A stretch of 61,976 bases of DNA from a virus. Positions 1-8,298 of the stretch are shown here, piece by piece; within the stretch, counting starts at the first letter, position 1, and each line of letters starts with the position of its first letter. The stretch is from positions 1-61,976 of IMG/VR virus record IMGVR_UViG_3300043788_000036. One strand, 5' to 3'. Both the position numbers and the translations under genes were made by a program. Under the pieces are notes generated by a model. The model was not told the origin of the DNA. It worked only from the letters and a program-made list of their open reading frames with translations, and ran no database searches.

Positions 1-488
1 GACTTCAAGCTTCCGGGGGGACTACGCTCAACGTCACGGAATTCGTGACGGGGGCTGCGCCGCAGGAGATCCCTATTGCGAAGATCAACCGAGACGACTA
101 CTCGAATCTACCTAACAAGTGGTTTCAGGGACGTCCGCTACAGTTTTGGTACAATAAAACTCAGCCGCAGCCCACATTAACGCTTTGGCCCTCTCCCTCG
201 TTGCAATTCACGTTCAACCAGATCGTGCTTTACACGCAGCGCTACGTGCAGGATGTGGGTACGCTAACTCAGACGGTAGAAGTACCGCAGCGGTGGTTCC
301 TCGCCGTGCTTACGCGCTTGGCTAAGGACCTGTTGATGATGATCCCCGAGATCGCCAAAGGCATGAGCGACTTGGACAAGACGACCCTGCTCCAAGAAGA
401 CAAGGACCGTTGGAACGAGGGTTGGGCCTCAGAAACGGATAGCTCCCCAATCATGATGCGCCCTTACATACGGCCGTACACAAGGTAA
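1..488 (+). CDS. Adaptor-like virion protein, 3' part (gene crosses the circular join)
   Basis: This is the 3' part of the gene that starts at 61357. Bases 1-16 repeat 61961-61976, and the reading frame runs through the join without a stop, giving about 363 residues. The part here carries a conserved-looking segment: KWFQGRP, then LTLWPSPS, then a helical stretch with VEVPQRWFLAVLTRLAKDL. That pattern (Trp-Pro motif, polar beta-strands, then helices beginning near a Pro-x-x-Trp) recalls phage head-tail adaptor proteins that bind under the portal. I infer an adaptor or connector role; the exact family is uncertain. A GTG at 45 is an internal codon, not a start. Confidence 0.6.
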   Translation, partial: LQASGGTTLNVTEFVTGAAPQEIPIAKINRDDYSNLPNKWFQGRPLQFWYNKTQPQPTLTLWPSPSLQFTFNQIVLYTQRYVQDVGTLTQTVEVPQRWFLAVLTRLAKDLLMMIPEIAKGMSDLDKTTLLQEDKDRWNEGWASETDSSPIMMRPYIRPYTR

Positions 489-492
489 CGCT

Positions 493-780
493 ATGGAGTC
501 ACCTGCTTATTTCCTCGATACGACTGGGGAGCCTACTCTGGGGGTGGGCTTGTGCGGGCGGTGCTCTGCGAAGCTACCCTTAGCGGAATTATCCTCGGAC
601 CCTAATTCTCCGGGGCTCATGGTCTGCAAGGACGACCTTGACGTGCTGGACCCGTGGCGACTACCCGCGCGTGAGACCGAAGACATTAACCTACCGTTCG
701 TGCGCCCGGATACGGACATTGGAGTACCCGCGGCCTTAGCTGCACAAGACCGTAATTTGATTGCGAATAGTAGCGGCTAG
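493..780 (+). CDS. Small phage protein with one CxxC knuckle
   Basis: 95 residues, starting 4 nt after the adaptor gene with AAGG 7 nt upstream of the ATG. Contains CGRC near residue 21 and a further Cys in MVCKDD, which could form part of a metal site. No family recognised. Its position between an adaptor gene and the lysis cassette suggests a virion or morphogenesis role, but nothing in the sequence proves it. Confidence 0.6.
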   Translation: MESPAYFLDTTGEPTLGVGLCGRCSAKLPLAELSSDPNSPGLMVCKDDLDVLDPWRLPARETEDINLPFVRPDTDIGVPAALAAQDRNLIANSSG

Positions 781-802
781 TGCGTCGTTGGAGAACGGCA
801 AA

Positions 803-1108
803 ATGAACGTCAAGGGAGGGTCTAGTGTTCTGGTCGGTCTTATTGTGGTTCTCGGGGACAATGCGATCCATTACTTCTTTGATAGCAGTAAGGACAAGGA
901 TGCTTTACTCGCTCATACGTCGACTACGCTGGTGGAGGTTAACACCCGAGTTATTGACCTTACCGAGCAAGTTAAACGGTTATTGGAGCAGCCCTATGTC
1001 GGACGAAGCGAATTTGAGGGGAGATTGTCAGGACTCGAGGAACGAGTCTCCCATCTCGAGCGGACCCAACAGCCCGATTTTGGTATCCAAAACCATCGTA
1101 AGCGATAG
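803..1108 (+). CDS. Small membrane-anchored coiled-coil protein (lysis cassette)
   Basis: The ATG at 803 follows GGAGA 8 nt upstream and is preferred to an earlier in-frame codon at 761 that lies inside the previous gene. About 101 residues: an N-terminal hydrophobic stretch (SSVLVGLIVVLG) followed by a long heptad-like helix (TLVEVNTRVIDLTEQVKRLL ... LSGLEERVSHLE). One membrane segment plus coiled coil fits an i-spanin-like or holin-accessory protein. Neighbours are another membrane protein and a lysozyme, so a lysis role is inferred. Confidence 0.5.
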   Translation: MNVKGGSSVLVGLIVVLGDNAIHYFFDSSKDKDALLAHTSTTLVEVNTRVIDLTEQVKRLLEQPYVGRSEFEGRLSGLEERVSHLERTQQPDFGIQNHRKR

Positions 1109-1115
1109 AGGCGCA

Positions 1116-1505
1116 TTGATTATTGGGTGCATGATCGCGGTAGGCTTGGCTACGTGGTCTACCGCGCGCGTGGGGTATTTGCATGACGAATTCATGCGGC
1201 AAGGTGCGGAGTATTCGCACCGCGCAGACCAGCAGGCAGCGGCGTTCTCGTATCATGCTATGGAGTTACAGACTAACTACTTGCTCCACGTAGCGCAGCA
1301 GCACAGCGAAGTAGAGATTGAGATGGCCCGCTATCGGGAGCAGTTTCAAAGTTTGGAGAGACAGTTTCGTATGACGGAACTGAAATACGACAACGTCAAT
1401 ATCAGTATGCGTAGGGCGGGTATATATCTCCCCAACGACTACTGGACTGGCCCGAATGGTAATTTAGACGCAGAATCTTTTCACATCAACAGCAAAGGGA
1501 AGTAA
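1116..1505 (+). CDS. Membrane protein with periplasmic coiled coil, spanin-like
   Basis: The open frame extends upstream to 825, but that part overlaps the previous gene; the TTG at 1116 follows GAGG and gives about 129 residues (ATG 1131 is an alternative, and ATG 996 would need a 113-nt overlap). The protein has an N-terminal membrane segment (IIGCMIAVGLATWS), then a helical region with heptads (HSEVEIEMARYREQFQSLER). This resembles an Rz-type inner-membrane spanin. No Rz1-like lipoprotein lipobox was found inside it. Start uncertain; lysis role inferred from neighbours. Confidence 0.45.
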   Translation: MIIGCMIAVGLATWSTARVGYLHDEFMRQGAEYSHRADQQAAAFSYHAMELQTNYLLHVAQQHSEVEIEMARYREQFQSLERQFRMTELKYDNVNISMRRAGIYLPNDYWTGPNGNLDAESFHINSKGK

Positions 1506-1508
1506 GTC

Positions 1509-1700
1509 ATGGGAGCAGGTGGAGTCATTCAGCAGTACGCGGCGTTGTTGTTGCCGGTAGTACTGTACCCAGTAGTGTATGCGACGTTGTCGGCGGCAGA
1601 TAGAGACAAAGTGGAAGTCATCAAAGTCAAACCGTTTCTTGACCGGACTGAGGATGACGTTAATTTTCTGTTGAGCAAGATTCCTCGTAGGTACAAGTAA
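1509..1700 (+). CDS. Small hydrophobic protein of the lysis region
   Basis: 63 residues beginning MGAGG with GGAAG upstream. Residues about 10-27 are hydrophobic (AALLLPVVLYPVVYATL) and the rest is polar and basic. A one-pass membrane protein just before the lysozyme could be a holin or anti-holin, but size and position are the only support. Its stop overlaps the lysozyme start (TAATG). Confidence 0.55.
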   Translation: MGAGGVIQQYAALLLPVVLYPVVYATLSAADRDKVEVIKVKPFLDRTEDDVNFLLSKIPRRYK

Positions 1701-2146
1701 TGAACCTAAGCCCGCTAGGGATAGCCCTCATCAAGCACTTCGAGCGCTACGCAGACAAAGCGTACCGGCGCTTTCCCAAAGAGCCCTGGACGTGCGGGTG
1801 GGGCCACACGAAAGGCGTCACTGAGACGACGACGTGCACGCCAGAAATCGCTGGGCAGTGGATTCTGGAGGACGTGGCTATTGCGTCGAGTGTCGCTAAT
1901 TTCACCCTAGCGGGCTTAGGGGCTACTCAGCATCAGTTCGATGCGCTAGTGATTCTTGTTTATAACATAGGAGTTGGCAACTTTAGCCGTGCGGATGAGC
2001 TGCACGCCGCCATAGCTACTAAGCAGTGGAGCACTGTTGCCGCGCACTTCCTCAGTTTCGATCACATAGACGGCGTTGAAAACGAAGGGCTAAAGCAACG
2101 TCGAGAACTTGAAAAAGCCCTGTTCTTGGACGGAGTAACTACGTGA
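1700..2146 (+). CDS. GH24-type phage lysozyme (endolysin)
   Basis: 148 residues. Glycoside hydrolase family 24 muramidases cleave the MurNAc-GlcNAc bond of peptidoglycan. Visible family features are HFERY with the expected catalytic Glu at residue 15, WTCGWGHT with Thr31, and the later FDALVILVYNIG helix typical of T4/P22-type lysozymes, ending in LKQRRELEKALF. Odd point: the P22-type pattern is E-x8-D-x5-T, but residue 24 is Arg and the loop is one residue longer, so the canonical Asp is not where expected. There is no signal peptide, so release needs a holin. Translationally coupled to the holin-like gene that follows. Confidence 0.88.
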   Translation: MNLSPLGIALIKHFERYADKAYRRFPKEPWTCGWGHTKGVTETTTCTPEIAGQWILEDVAIASSVANFTLAGLGATQHQFDALVILVYNIGVGNFSRADELHAAIATKQWSTVAAHFLSFDHIDGVENEGLKQRRELEKALFLDGVTT

Positions 2147-2703
2147 GCCTATTATCGACCATCGCGTCGGGGGCACTGCAGGTTTTGAAGACGGTAGCGC
2201 CCACTATTGCAGACACGCTAGCGGGACCTTTCGCCCCGCTCGTGGACCCGATCATGAGATCAGTATTCGGTACCACGGATCCAAAGACCGTGGAGACCGG
2301 ACTACTGAATGCGACCCCGGAACAGCTAGTGGCGTTGAAACAAGCCGATAATGCCCATGCTGAGGCGCTTGCGCAGTTGGGTATAGCGCGCGATAAGTTA
2401 GCTTTCGACGACACCGCCAGCGCCCGCGCAATGCAGGTTGCTACTAAGGACCCCACCGCGGGGCGTCTCGCGTGGCTCCTCATTGTGGGCTTCCTCGTTA
2501 TCACCTTGGGGATGATCGTAGGGCTTTTCGGGTGGCCAGATCGCGCCAAGACCCTCTTGAGCGGGGAGGCGGGATTGTTCTTCGGTACCATCTTTGGGTA
2601 CCTTTCTTCCGAAGCTAAACAGGCTTCGGCGTTTTACTTCGGCGGCAGCGAGAGCGGCCAGGCGAAGGACGTCACGATTGCAACTATCGCTAAGCAACCA
2701 TAG
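2143..2703 (+). CDS. Holin-like membrane protein (GTA-holin 3TM type)
   Basis: 186 residues, GTG start overlapping the lysozyme stop. The N-terminal half is amphipathic; the middle has FDDTASARAMQVATKDPTA, a signature I associate with the 3-TM holins of phages and gene transfer agents. Hydrophobic segments follow at RLAWLLIVGFLVITLGMIVGL and GLFFGTIFGYL. Such holins open the inner membrane for the endolysin. The placement directly after a signal-less lysozyme agrees. The exact number of membrane segments was not computed. Confidence 0.7.
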   Translation: MSLLSTIASGALQVLKTVAPTIADTLAGPFAPLVDPIMRSVFGTTDPKTVETGLLNATPEQLVALKQADNAHAEALAQLGIARDKLAFDDTASARAMQVATKDPTAGRLAWLLIVGFLVITLGMIVGLFGWPDRAKTLLSGEAGLFFGTIFGYLSSEAKQASAFYFGGSESGQAKDVTIATIAKQP

Positions 2704-2712
2704 GACGAAAAC

Positions 2713-2913
2713 ATGCTTTCTTTAGAGACATTGACCACGATCGAAACTTTGCTCATGTCCAAGAGCGCCCCACAGTGGGGGGAGTTCTTGGTACTCGCTA
2801 GGGCTATCAGCGACGTGCAGCAGGCTAAGGCGCTGCTGATGCAGTCTCGGCTACAGCCGGCGCCCGCGGCAGCCCCTGATATGAACGGGGCCGCTATTGA
2901 GGAGAGTCACTAG
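2713..2913 (+). CDS. Small conserved-looking phage protein
   Basis: 66 residues with a clear AGGACGAAAAC leader before the ATG. Predicted helical, without Cys or membrane segments, with an Ala-Pro rich tail. Its stop overlaps the GTG start of the next adaptor gene. No function recognised. Confidence 0.6.
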   Translation: MLSLETLTTIETLLMSKSAPQWGEFLVLARAISDVQQAKALLMQSRLQPAPAAAPDMNGAAIEESH

Positions 2914-3575
2914 TGCCTGTCGCTCTCACCTTCAATTCCCTGATTACGACTCTACAGGCGTACTTGGAGCGTGGGAGCGGCACGACTGACCCAACCGTAT
3001 TCAATGAGTTCCCTCTATTAATCAACAATGCGGAGCGCGCTATTGCACGGCGGTTGAAGATACTGGGAATGAACATCCCCGGGGTCAGTACGCTGAATGC
3101 GGGTAATGCGGTATACACCAAGCCCAATGGTTGGCGTCGCACGATCTCGATGAACTTCGGGGTAGCTACCGTCGCAGACCCTGCGCAGAACGCGGCGACC
3201 CCCTTGTTCGCACGGCAATACGAGTATTGCTTGAGCTACTGGCCTGACCTTACGCAAACAGCCCCGCCGCAGTTCTACGCCGACTACGACTACGCGCATT
3301 GGTTGGTGGTGCCTACACCCCCGGTTAGTTACCCGTGGCAGATTCTCTACTACGGGCTACCGCAGTTACTCGATAACTCAACCCAGACTAACTTCTGGAC
3401 GGACTTCGCCCCAGAGACTTTGCTGTATCGCGCGCTGCTGGAATGCACTCCGTTCTTGAAGAACGATGAACGTGTGGCCGTATGGCAAACCTTGTACGAG
3501 GAGGCTGTAACGACGCTGGAGAAAGAAGACCTCATGCGCTCTGTGGACCGTGCGGCTGTACGAAACGAGGATTGA
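2913..3575 (+). CDS. Head-tail adaptor protein, SU10-adaptor-like
   Basis: 220 residues, GTG start. The order of features matches phage adaptor proteins of the T7 gp11/SU10 class: an N-terminal helix (FNSLITTLQAYLERGSG), FNEFPLLINNAERAIARRL, a beta-rich middle ending WLVVPTPP and QILYYGLPQLLD, then FAPETLLYRALLECTPFLK with a C-terminal helix. In podoviruses these proteins form the ring between portal and tail nozzle. Together with the 61357-488 protein it would be a second adaptor-type subunit. Function by family resemblance. Confidence 0.7.
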   Translation: MPVALTFNSLITTLQAYLERGSGTTDPTVFNEFPLLINNAERAIARRLKILGMNIPGVSTLNAGNAVYTKPNGWRRTISMNFGVATVADPAQNAATPLFARQYEYCLSYWPDLTQTAPPQFYADYDYAHWLVVPTPPVSYPWQILYYGLPQLLDNSTQTNFWTDFAPETLLYRALLECTPFLKNDERVAVWQTLYEEAVTTLEKEDLMRSVDRAAVRNED

Positions 3576-3578
3576 TCA

Positions 3579-5867
3579 GTGCCCAGTGTTTACAACACGG
3601 TCTTTGGCGGTAACCCAGTAGCCCCGGCGTACCCCACGTACTTGGCGCTGTCGTTCTCGACGAACCAAATACTCGGGTGGCCCTTAGAGTCGAATATTAC
3701 CTCCCCAGCCGTGGCGGAGTGGATCGATTGCACAGCTACTGCACCCTCGTTGACGCTACAGCTATCAGACGCGCGGCAGGTATCGACAGGCTATACCGCG
3801 ATATTCAACAACGTAGGCGCTAATACGTTTTCTGTTTTGGATGCGCAAGGTAATACGCTCCTATCGGTAGCCTCAGGGCAAGCTTGGATATTGGTACTGT
3901 CAGATAATACGACTCTGCAGGGTACATGGCGCGTCGTGCAGCTTGGGGCTGGGGTGTCCAGCGCCAATGCGGCAGCGCTTGCCGGCAATGGCCTTAAGGC
4001 TATCTCTACGCTCCTCAACGAACGCATCTTCATTAATGCGCAGGGGGCTAGCTACGTAATCCAAGCTACCGATAGAGCCGCGTGCATCGAGTGGACTGGC
4101 GGCTCTGGGGGCGTGTTCACGGGGCCTACGCCGTCTGTCGTCGGGTCTGATTGGTTTTGCTACATCAAGAACTCCGGTACTGGCGTACTCACCTTATCTG
4201 CTGCTACAGGCACCATTGACGGTACGGCGAGTAAGTCGTTCAACCCGAACGATTCATGCATCGTAGTCAGTGATGGCATTAACCTGTTTACGATGGGGTT
4301 CGGACAATCGGTCGCCTCCTCGTTCAACTTCGTTACGATTTCTCTAGCGGGGGCTTCTGGTACGGTGGTGCTCACGGGGGCGCAGCTCAATCGCATATCG
4401 TATAAGTTCACCGGGGCACTGGCGGGTGCTACGGTCGTACAAGTACCTGCGTCTATTCAGCAGTACTGGGTAGATAACGAGACGACAGGGGCTTTCACTC
4501 TTACGATATCCGCGGGCGGCGGCTCTACGGTTGTAGTGCAGCAGGGGACCCGCAACATCCTGTACTGCGATGGCTTGAACATCGTCAATGCGGTGTCTAC
4601 AGGGACAGGTAGTACTGTACTCATTGCAGACGGTACAGCAACTTCCCCCGGACTCGCGTTCGCGTCTGATACCCAGTTGGGGCTCTACAAAGTAGGAACC
4701 GATATCCTCGGTATTGCTACTGCAGGCGTAGCCCGGGTAAGTATTAACGCTAGTGGGGATGTTGTCGTTAATGCTCCTTCAACTGGTATTGCGCTTTCGG
4801 TCACTGGCGCGTCTGCAACCGCTATCGCGTCGTTCATTGGTACTGACGTTGCCACTGTGCAAGTCAACTCTAGTGCAAGTACCAATAGGGCAATTATTGT
4901 ATTTGAGCAAGCTAGTACCGCGATTGGCCGCGTAGGTATCGATGGTAGCAATACTCTGTTGAGCGATTCTGCCAACGGAGATGTGTGCATTACGAGTACG
5001 GGAGACTCGATTCGCTTTGGTCAACAAGCCGGGGCTACTCAAGTCTCCATAAGCTCTGCAGGCGTAGTGACCTTGGCGGCGGCTACGGGCATGACGCTAG
5101 TTGTCAATGCGGGTAGCACCGGGGTAGTTCAGCTCAACAGCAACCATACTTCTGGCCTAGGCGTTCGCTTCAACGACACCAATGGTGCCCCACAGAGTTT
5201 TGATATTGGTTTGGGGGTGGGCTCTGGAGCAGCTACCTTAGTTATCTACGACCGCACTAATACGACGGCTAGGTTGGTACTTAACAACTCAGGTAACTTT
5301 GTAATCAACGCCCCCGCCAGTGGTTCGGCGTTCACGGTTACCGGAGTTGCAGGGTCGGCTGCGCTCACTGTGGTAGGCTCGGCCACGTCAGGGCAGTCCT
5401 TGGGTATGACAGTCGCATCAGGGACTACTTCCGCCGATTCTGCTTTGCTGATCCTCAACCAAGCGCAGACCCAAACGTATTTACAGGTACGCGGTGACGG
5501 GCTTGTGCGCGCCGTTGATGATGGAAGCACGCTCCAAATAGTGGGGTGGCGCGGTACCCCCATAAATACCCAGTCGACTAACTACGTACTTGCGCTATCC
5601 GATCGGGGTAAAGCAGTCGTTCTCAACGGGTCTACTGGGCAAACTGCAACTGTCAACAACGGGGTATTTTCTGCAGGAGATGTGGTCACCATTATTGCAT
5701 CCAACAGCACGAATACTTACACCATTGTGCAAGGTACGGGCATGTCGCTGTTCTGGGCCGGTAATGGGGTGACCTCAGGTAACCGGACCTTATCGAGTAT
5801 TGGGGTCGCTACGATCGTGTTCCAACTGGGCAACGTGGGCATTATTACCGGATCGGGGCTCTCGTGA
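3579..5867 (+). CDS. Large beta-rich tail fibre / tail appendage protein
   Basis: 762 residues, GTG start 4 nt after the adaptor gene. The sequence is low in charge and rich in Ser, Thr, Gly, Ala and Val, with irregular repeats of about 40-60 residues such as VSINASGDVVVNAPSTGIAL and the later VLNNSGNFVINAPASGSAF, typical of trimeric beta-helical fibre shafts. No chaperone or protease domain was seen at the C terminus. The following glycine-rich protein could act as a tip or adhesin. Receptor binding is inferred from composition and position. Confidence 0.7.
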   Translation: MPSVYNTVFGGNPVAPAYPTYLALSFSTNQILGWPLESNITSPAVAEWIDCTATAPSLTLQLSDARQVSTGYTAIFNNVGANTFSVLDAQGNTLLSVASGQAWILVLSDNTTLQGTWRVVQLGAGVSSANAAALAGNGLKAISTLLNERIFINAQGASYVIQATDRAACIEWTGGSGGVFTGPTPSVVGSDWFCYIKNSGTGVLTLSAATGTIDGTASKSFNPNDSCIVVSDGINLFTMGFGQSVASSFNFVTISLAGASGTVVLTGAQLNRISYKFTGALAGATVVQVPASIQQYWVDNETTGAFTLTISAGGGSTVVVQQGTRNILYCDGLNIVNAVSTGTGSTVLIADGTATSPGLAFASDTQLGLYKVGTDILGIATAGVARVSINASGDVVVNAPSTGIALSVTGASATAIASFIGTDVATVQVNSSASTNRAIIVFEQASTAIGRVGIDGSNTLLSDSANGDVCITSTGDSIRFGQQAGATQVSISSAGVVTLAAATGMTLVVNAGSTGVVQLNSNHTSGLGVRFNDTNGAPQSFDIGLGVGSGAATLVIYDRTNTTARLVLNNSGNFVINAPASGSAFTVTGVAGSAALTVVGSATSGQSLGMTVASGTTSADSALLILNQAQTQTYLQVRGDGLVRAVDDGSTLQIVGWRGTPINTQSTNYVLALSDRGKAVVLNGSTGQTATVNNGVFSAGDVVTIIASNSTNTYTIVQGTGMSLFWAGNGVTSGNRTLSSIGVATIVFQLGNVGIITGSGLS

Positions 5868-6514
5868 CGGGCATCCTCAACGTCTTACTGGGCTCCGTGC
5901 GACAGTTTACCCCTGTCACGCATACGTTCACGACGGGGACGGGGGCTACAGAGACTATCCCCGCGGGGGCACAGACGCTCGTTATAGAGAGCTGGGGCGG
6001 CTCTGGGGGCGGGGGCGGTGCATGGACCTCTGGCTCAGGAAACGGTTCTGGGGGCGGCTCAGGAGGTTACAGCCGTTCTTCGTACAGCGTAGTCGGGCAA
6101 GGCGGCAAGACCTTGACTTACACCGTGGGTACGGCAGGCGGTGCAGGTGTTGCGGGCACCCCCGGTACTCCTGGGGTGAGTAGTACAGCGTCTTCCGTCA
6201 GCTCGGGGACGTTTGCGATTACTACAATGACTTCGAACGGCGGTACTGGAGGCGCGGCTGCTCCCGCAGTCACTACTAATGGAGCTAACAACGGCACATC
6301 CACGGGGGGAGGGGGAACCTCTTCTGGCGGTAACGTCGCTAATACGTCGGGGACTAATGGGGCCAACTCAGTAGGTGGAGCAGGGGGTATTGGGGGAGCG
6401 GGAATAGCGGGTACTTTGGGCTCCGTGGGCAGCGCTGGGGGTAACGGGGGTACCGCTCTTGGTACCGCAGCAACGGCAGGCGGTACGGGCCAAGTTATTT
6501 TCAGGTACACGTAA
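5864..6514 (+). CDS. Glycine-rich adhesin-like protein
   Basis: 216 residues, GTG start overlapping the fibre stop. Begins with a short fibre-like segment, then FTTGTGATETIPAGAQTLVIESWG followed by a long Gly-Ser-Ala-Thr tract (GGSGGGGGAW ... GGAGGIGGAGIAG) and ends GQVIFRYT. This order (W/F-x-x-P-x-G entry motif, polyglycine loops, short beta end) is that of glycine-rich domain proteins at phage tail tips, whose Gly-rich loops can form the host-binding surface. A longer relative lies at 59602-60552. Confidence 0.65.
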   Translation: MTGILNVLLGSVRQFTPVTHTFTTGTGATETIPAGAQTLVIESWGGSGGGGGAWTSGSGNGSGGGSGGYSRSSYSVVGQGGKTLTYTVGTAGGAGVAGTPGTPGVSSTASSVSSGTFAITTMTSNGGTGGAAAPAVTTNGANNGTSTGGGGTSSGGNVANTSGTNGANSVGGAGGIGGAGIAGTLGSVGSAGGNGGTALGTAATAGGTGQVIFRYT

Positions 6515-8077
6515 ATGTCTACTGCCCAGCCTTTCCGCATTCAATCTAGCCCGGGCATCAAGCGGGACGGAACGCTATTTGAGGGTCAGGAGTACAAAGA
6601 TGGCCTTTGGTGCAGGTTCAACCGCCGAGGGCTGCCGCGAAAAATTGCGGGGTACAAGTCAATTACCTCGCAGTTGCCTGAAGTGGTTCGGGGCATGGAT
6701 GCGTATTTCTTCGGGGGTACCAACTACCTGCATTTAGGCTCTCAGAGCTTTGTGACGCAAGTACAGTCTGACCAGTTAGGTAATCTTGGAGCGCAAGGGG
6801 ACCGCACACCGTCGGGGTTCGCTGTCAGCGCCAATAACCTTTGGTCTTTCGAGCAGTTTTATAATACCGCTACTGCACAAACTACGATCGTAGGTAATGC
6901 CGGACAAAATCTAACCGATATTACCAACGCGGTAGAAACGCCGATTTATTTCGGCCCTGCTGCAACGGTATCCCCGCTCGTCGCGAGCGGTATGCCTAAT
7001 GTGAGCGGCGGCATTGTTGCGATTTCCCCTTACCTCATTGGGTACAGCAACTTTGGGCGTATCGATATTTCGCAGATCAACAACATTGCTTCTGGAGTGA
7101 CTTTCAATAGTGCCTTTATCTCGGATCAAAAAGTAGTCAAGGGGCTTCCGCTCCGCAACGGTTCTGGAGGCCCGGCAGCTATTTTCTGGACCTTGGGCGA
7201 CTTGGTTGTCGCAACGTACAACCCTGGACTGTTGGCAGGTATCCCATTCAATTTCAACACGATTTCTGCTGAGATATCTGTCCTATCGTCTCAAGCCATC
7301 ATAGAGTTTGACGGTATCTATTACTGGCCAGAAGTGGACCACTTTTCGTTGTTTAACGGTATCGTCCGCGAGTTACCTAATAACTTTAACGTGGAGTGGT
7401 TCTTCAAGAATTTGAACTATGCGCAGCGACAGAAGGTGTACGCCGTCAAGTTCCAGTCGTTCGGGGAGATCTGGTGGTGCGCTCCTATGTTTGGGGCCAC
7501 CGAATGCAATTGGGCGTTGATTTATAACACGTATCTGAACGTCTGGTACGACACCCCGTTGCCGGATGCCATTGCAGGCACAGGCGGGGGTAGTCGATCT
7601 TCCGGAACCGCGCCGCGAGTATTCAATCGTCCGTACTTCACTGACTTGGTGCAGACCACTACGGGCTATACTCTGTGGCAGCACGAGACGGGGTTGGACA
7701 AAGTAACCGCGGGTAGCGTGTTCCCTATTCGTTCTTACTTCAAGACTGCGGAGTTCTCCCCGATCACGAGTAACCCCCCGCAAGACAAGAATTATAGGGT
7801 ATCCGTAGTAGAACCTGACTTTACGCCTATCGGTAGTGCGGCCACAGATATTATCGCCTCAACGTTCACGCGGGCCAATGCTCGTGAGCCGCAAGACCAG
7901 TCCCCGTTGATTACAATTCCCGGGACTATTACGACCCCCAGCCAGGAACTCGCGCTGCTCAAGCAGAATGCGCGCCTCTTAGCGTTCCAGTTTGAAAGCA
8001 ACACGGTAGGGGGGGACTTGACGTTAGGTAATGTCATTGCCCACCTGGAGCCCACGGATGCGAGGTACACGAAGTGA
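6515..8077 (+). CDS. Tail nozzle-like protein (beta-propeller type)
   Basis: 520 residues. An N-terminal FRIQSSPGIKRDGTLFEGQ and DGLWCRFNRRGLPRKIAGY are followed by repeated blade-like strands with Trp/Tyr positions (NLWSFEQFYN, GIYYWPEVDHFSLFNG, AVKFQSFGEIWWCAP, WALIYNTYLNVWYDTPLP). This composition and order resemble podoviral nozzle and P22 gp10-type stabilisation proteins, which close the tail channel. No enzyme motif seen. The fold should be checked by structure prediction. Confidence 0.55.
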   Translation: MSTAQPFRIQSSPGIKRDGTLFEGQEYKDGLWCRFNRRGLPRKIAGYKSITSQLPEVVRGMDAYFFGGTNYLHLGSQSFVTQVQSDQLGNLGAQGDRTPSGFAVSANNLWSFEQFYNTATAQTTIVGNAGQNLTDITNAVETPIYFGPAATVSPLVASGMPNVSGGIVAISPYLIGYSNFGRIDISQINNIASGVTFNSAFISDQKVVKGLPLRNGSGGPAAIFWTLGDLVVATYNPGLLAGIPFNFNTISAEISVLSSQAIIEFDGIYYWPEVDHFSLFNGIVRELPNNFNVEWFFKNLNYAQRQKVYAVKFQSFGEIWWCAPMFGATECNWALIYNTYLNVWYDTPLPDAIAGTGGGSRSSGTAPRVFNRPYFTDLVQTTTGYTLWQHETGLDKVTAGSVFPIRSYFKTAEFSPITSNPPQDKNYRVSVVEPDFTPIGSAATDIIASTFTRANAREPQDQSPLITIPGTITTPSQELALLKQNARLLAFQFESNTVGGDLTLGNVIAHLEPTDARYTK

Positions 8078-8298
8078 TTGACCCGCGCCACGTGTCGCTT
8101 ATCCAGTGGACCGATGCGGTGAACCTTGCGTTGTCTACGAAGGGGCCCGTGACCAAGTTGTCTGGAGACGATTGGTCTTTGTGGGCGTATAACATGATAT
8201 CTATACCGTCTATTGCATCGTTTTCACCTCCTGACCCGCGTCACTACACCGATTGGCGCACGTGGGCGGAGCGCTTTGTTGAGTGCGTACTGCTATGA
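8074..8298 (+). CDS. Small tail-region protein
   Basis: 74 residues, GTG start overlapping the previous stop and itself overlapping the next ATG. Rich in Trp (IQWTDAVNLAL, DDWSLWAYNM, DWRTWAERFVE). No family recognised. Small Trp-rich proteins in this place may be tail accessory proteins. Confidence 0.6.
   Translation: MIDPRHVSLIQWTDAVNLALSTKGPVTKLSGDDWSLWAYNMISIPSIASFSPPDPRHYTDWRTWAERFVECVLL

Noticed and set aside
4753-5042. Short plus and minus frames inside the tail-fibre gene
   Set aside because: They are out-of-frame shadows of the fibre coding sequence without own start signals.
6118-6540. Long minus-strand Pro-rich open frame
   Set aside because: It is the antisense of the glycine codons in the 5864-6514 gene; composition (Pro, Ala, Val) is what GGN codons give in reverse.
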